Source: a virus. From it: 24,402 nt of DNA. The number at the start of each line of letters is the position of its first letter. Within the stretch, counting starts at the first letter, position 1. The stretch spans positions 1-24,402 of IMG/VR virus record IMGVR_UViG_3300036770_003604. One strand, given 5' to 3'. The notes below the pieces were generated by a model that saw only the letters and a list, made by a program, of their open reading frames with translations, was not told the DNA's origin and did not search any database. The translations under genes and the position numbers were made by a program. This document shows positions 22,553 through 24,402 of this stretch, in pieces.

Positions 22553-23222
22553 AGAGTTCCAGTTTATCTCTAACAAACTTTCTAATATATTCGGTGAGTA
22601 GTTTGATGTACTTTGATTTGTTGTATTCTTCATAGACGACGCATTCTCCATTTTCACAAGCCATTAAAATTACAAGTTTTTTTACAGGAATACCAGTAAG
22701 TTCATAAAACATACAGGCATAGGCAGCACACTGAACAAAATAGTGTTCAATCCATTCTCTAGGTTTTGCTTTTTTTGAAGTCTTAAAGTCAATTATAGCA
22801 AGCTCTCCGTTGTATTCTGCAATACAATCTACAGTCCCTGCAATCCCTAATTGCCTACTATATAGGGAACCTTCAAGAGCGTAAATATTATTTATCTTAT
22901 TCAGTTCTGTTTTTAAAATCTTAAACAGAAATTCTGAAATCGGAAGAATATCGGATTCACAATTAGAGTTTTTTAAATACATCTCTACAAGAGTGTGCAT
23001 ATCCGTGCCACGACTAGTTGCCTGTTTCGTAACACGGTTTGCTTCCTCTTCTCCTACCTTCTTTCTCCAACCCTCAAAAATGTGTTTGTTAAAGTGACTG
23101 GTGACTGAAGTAATAGAGACCAACTTTAGCAGTTGGTCTTCATCTGAAACTTTATAATAACGCACACCATCTATAGTTTCCCTATCGAGTTGGGGAAGTT
23201 CAATATCAATATGTTTAAACAT
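22536..23222 (-). CDS. PD-(D/E)XK exonuclease (RecB/Cas4-like nuclease fold)
   Basis: This 228-aa protein begins MFKHIDIELPQLDRETIDGV. It has the single-domain RecB-type nuclease arrangement: SRGTDMHTLVEMYL (His76), LEGSLYSRQLGIAGTVDCIA (Glu117, Asp132), LAIIDFKTSKK (Asp145-x-Lys147) and a YFVQCAAYACM helix (Gln164). All catalytic positions expected for the fold are present. There are only two cysteines near the end (189, 194), not a Cas4-type 4Fe-4S set. Similar genes are usual in T4-like cyanophages and are annotated as DNA exonucleases. It overlaps PhoH by 1 nt (TAATG) and gp33 by 17 nt. Role in phage recombination, DNA processing or host DNA degradation is inferred. Confidence 0.88.
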   Translation of the reverse strand: MFKHIDIELPQLDRETIDGVRYYKVSDEDQLLKLVSITSVTSHFNKHIFEGWRKKVGEEEANRVTKQATSRGTDMHTLVEMYLKNSNCESDILPISEFLFKILKTELNKINNIYALEGSLYSRQLGIAGTVDCIAEYNGELAIIDFKTSKKAKPREWIEHYFVQCAAYACMFYELTGIPVKKLVILMACENGECVVYEEYNKSKYIKLLTEYIRKFVRDKLELYGTKN

Positions 23223-23974
23223 TAAAAACCAGCTTCCATTTTTGCTACAATATACTCTTTAACAAGACCTGAACGAACAATATCATCAACGCCAAACTCA
23301 ATTACATCAAAAGAAGGCATCGCTCTAATAATTTTCATAAAATCAACAATACCATTACGGTCATTAGTCTTGATTAAGTCTGTTTGAGTTGCGTCTCCAC
23401 AAAACATAATTTTTGAATTTTCCCCAACTCTTGTAATAATACTATCAAGTTCGTGAAAAGTCAAATTCTGGAACTCATCTACGATAATGATAGCATTATC
23501 AAGAGTGGTTCCACGAAGAAAAGAAGTGCTCCAGAACTTTATCGTTTCTTGTGCCTTAAGACCACCATAAAGCATTTCAAAATCAGCATCAGAAGGCATT
23601 TGGAACATATACTTTACCATATTCTTATATGGAATTTGATAAAGTGAAGATTTGTCCTCATGGTCTCCAGGAAGAAAACCAATCTCTCTTGTAGCAACTA
23701 AAGAACGGACAAGATATACTCTTTCGTAAGGTGTTCTTTCGTTTAAGACTTCTCTAAGAGCATTATAGAGTGTGATGAATGTTTTACCAGTTCCAGCACA
23801 TCCATAAGCTACAATATGTTTTCCTTCATCATATGAATCAAAAAGTCTTTTTTGATTTTCTGTGAGAGGGTCAATATTGATTAGTAGTTCACTATTTAAT
23901 GGTTTCCTTCTCTTCATTTGTTTTGTAGTAAGACCAACACCGATTGGTTGTTCTGTTCTTCTTTTTCTTGCCAT
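23222..23974 (-). CDS. phoH: PhoH-like P-loop ATPase
   Basis: This 250-aa protein begins MARKRRTEQPIGVGLTTKQM with a basic N-terminus. Walker A is YGCAGTGKT (residues 57-65), Walker B is AIIIVDEFQN (161-170) and the following sensor is FCGDATQTDL (191-200), the standard PhoH order within the SF1-like helicase/ATPase core. PhoH is a frequent accessory gene of marine phages. Its link to phosphate stress in phages is uncertain, and an RNA- or nucleic-acid-related ATPase role is possible. It starts one base after the 80-aa gene and overlaps the exonuclease gene by 1 nt, so it is expressed with DNA metabolism genes rather than with a visible Pho operon. No Pho-box-like repeat was recognised upstream. 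Very high confidence in family. Confidence 0.94.
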   Translation of the reverse strand: MARKRRTEQPIGVGLTTKQMKRRKPLNSELLINIDPLTENQKRLFDSYDEGKHIVAYGCAGTGKTFITLYNALREVLNERTPYERVYLVRSLVATREIGFLPGDHEDKSSLYQIPYKNMVKYMFQMPSDADFEMLYGGLKAQETIKFWSTSFLRGTTLDNAIIIVDEFQNLTFHELDSIITRVGENSKIMFCGDATQTDLIKTNDRNGIVDFMKIIRAMPSFDVIEFGVDDIVRSGLVKEYIVAKMEAGF

Positions 23975-23975
23975 A

Positions 23976-24218
23976 CTAGATTTTCTTTACGGTTGAACCA
24001 GGCATTTTTGAGGCACGTCCTAAGACATCATTCCAAGATGGGTGTTTTGACGCAAGTTTATTACGCCAATCACCCACTTCACCTGGAGTGGCACATCCCT
24101 CAGACCAATCCCTTTTCCATTCAGGATTGTCTTTATACCATTGTTGAATGTCGTGAACACTCATTTCAACAACACGTTTTTCGCCAGTTTCAACATGAAT
24201 AATAGGATAAATTGCCAT
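23976..24218 (-). CDS. Small conserved phage protein, FmdB-like N-terminus without zinc ribbon
   Basis: This 80-aa protein begins MAIYPIIHVETGEKRVVEMS. The opening (M-x-I-Y-x-x-x-x-x-E-T-G-E) followed by a short helix and a KDNPEWKRDW segment resembles small phage proteins annotated as FmdB-like regulators. Only one Cys is present (Cys42), so no zinc ribbon can form. The C-terminal part (ASKHPSWNDVLGRASKMPGS) is typical of the phage branch. It ends one base before the PhoH ATG and is probably translated with it. A GATAAATA motif and palindrome lie about 23 nt upstream. No direct function can be given; resemblance is from memory. Confidence 0.75.
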   Translation of the reverse strand: MAIYPIIHVETGEKRVVEMSVHDIQQWYKDNPEWKRDWSEGCATPGEVGDWRNKLASKHPSWNDVLGRASKMPGSTVKKI

Positions 24219-24233
24219 AAGTTACGAAATCAA

Positions 24234-24249
24234 GATAAATTTATTTATC
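24234..24249. promoter_or_regulatory. Palindrome containing GATAAATA upstream of the PhoH unit
   Basis: GATAAATTTATTTATC is a near-perfect inverted repeat with 7-nt arms. On the minus strand it contains GATAAATA (24242-24249), the same octamer found before gp48, placed 23 nt upstream of the 80-aa gene start and overlapping the 47-aa ORF stop. It may be a late-type promoter element, an operator or a chance AT-rich palindrome. Confidence 0.35.
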
Positions 24250-24391
24250 AGGGACTTAGACGTGCTTTATGAAGCCTCTTCTCCTCATAATACTTCCAAA
24301 TATGAGGTGCCCACTTTTCAAGATGAGGAACAAGTTGTTCGCAAAGTGCTTGAATTTCTAATTGGGCATCCATCTTTGCTCGCAAATCCAT
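24248..24391 (-). CDS. Small ORF (47 aa, possibly 5'-partial)
   Basis: This short frame fills the right end of the window. From ATG 24391 it encodes MDLRAKMDAQLEIQALCEQL followed by VPHLEKWAPHIWKYYEEKRL and a basic end, with TGA at 24248-24250. It is helical, charged and has three Trp/Tyr-rich turns, which is more protein-like than a random AT-rich frame. The frame remains open to the window edge, so the true start may lie outside. No SD can be judged. It ends 29 nt before the 80-aa gene. I do not recognise it. Confidence 0.5.
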   Translation of the reverse strand: MDLRAKMDAQLEIQALCEQLVPHLEKWAPHIWKYYEEKRLHKARLSP

Positions 24392-24402
24392 AATATGGAG
24401 GA

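Noticed and set aside
22553-22657. Longer start for gp33 at 22657
   Set aside because: It would overlap the exonuclease gene by over 120 nt, with Asn/Ser/Thr-rich sequence unlike gp33.
22536-23222. Cas4-type CRISPR adaptation nuclease
   Set aside because: The nuclease motifs fit, but the Cys cluster for an iron-sulphur centre is missing and there are no Cas genes or arrays; a phage recombination exonuclease is simpler.
20195-24391. A defence or anti-defence island among the small ORFs
   Set aside because: The small proteins are interleaved with conserved replication genes with coupled starts; none shows toxin, restriction or anti-restriction motifs.

Overview
The window is an AT-rich, tightly packed stretch of a T4-like myovirus genome. 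It is most likely a marine cyanophage infecting Synechococcus or Prochlorococcus. The evidence is a full set of T4-type proteins (homologues of gp4, gp5, gp26, gp27, gp32, gp33, a gp51-like protein, gp48, gp53, a gp19/gp54-family protein and gp59), together with accessory proteins usual in cyanomyoviruses: PhoH, a PD-(D/E)XK exonuclease, giant collagen-like structural proteins and a small protein resembling the cyanobacterial DUF1825 family. A T4-like pelagiphage cannot be excluded from sequence alone.

Layout. (1) Positions 1-17347, minus strand, read right to left: one long virion operon. It encodes a gp19/gp54-family tube protein, gp26, a 58-aa gp51-like protein, a coiled-coil/Pro-rich protein, a tail-lysozyme protein, gp27, a gp5-type OB-fold hub protein, a separate gp5-type beta-helix spike, a 1758-aa collagen/beta-helix fibre protein, a 115-aa protein, and a second collagen-like protein that runs off the left edge. 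Genes overlap by 1-8 nt or are separated by a few bases. (2) Positions 17383-20153, plus strand, divergent from (1): gp4, an unknown 115-aa protein, gp48 and gp53. (3) Positions 20159-20188: a bidirectional terminator between convergent units. (4) Positions 20195-24391, minus strand: the replication/transcription unit. In transcription order it holds a 47-aa ORF, an 80-aa protein, PhoH, exonuclease, gp33, a 59-aa ORF, gp59, a DUF1825-like protein and gp32. gp32 has its own strong sigma70-type promoter inside the end of the upstream gene.

How they work together. gp27, the gp5 pieces, gp26 and the gp51-like protein build the central baseplate hub. gp53 is a wedge protein; gp48 and the gp19/gp54-family protein cap the hub and start the tail tube; gp4 completes heads. 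The collagen-like proteins are probably fibres or decorations. gp59 and gp32 act at the replication fork, and gp33 links replication to late transcription. Short AT motifs of the T4 late type (NATAAATA or CTAAATA) lie upstream of several structural units.

The most unusual features are: a gp5 function split over three genes; a proline-poor G-x-Q collagen with an exact 78-bp higher-order periodicity; a multi-repeat 1758-aa fibre; two neighbouring proteins sharing a coiled-coil/Gly-Trp layout and an AFIPE motif; and the DUF1825-like gene in the replication cluster. No tRNA, rRNA, CRISPR, insertion sequence or integrase was seen. No gene-free stretch exceeds about 60 nt.
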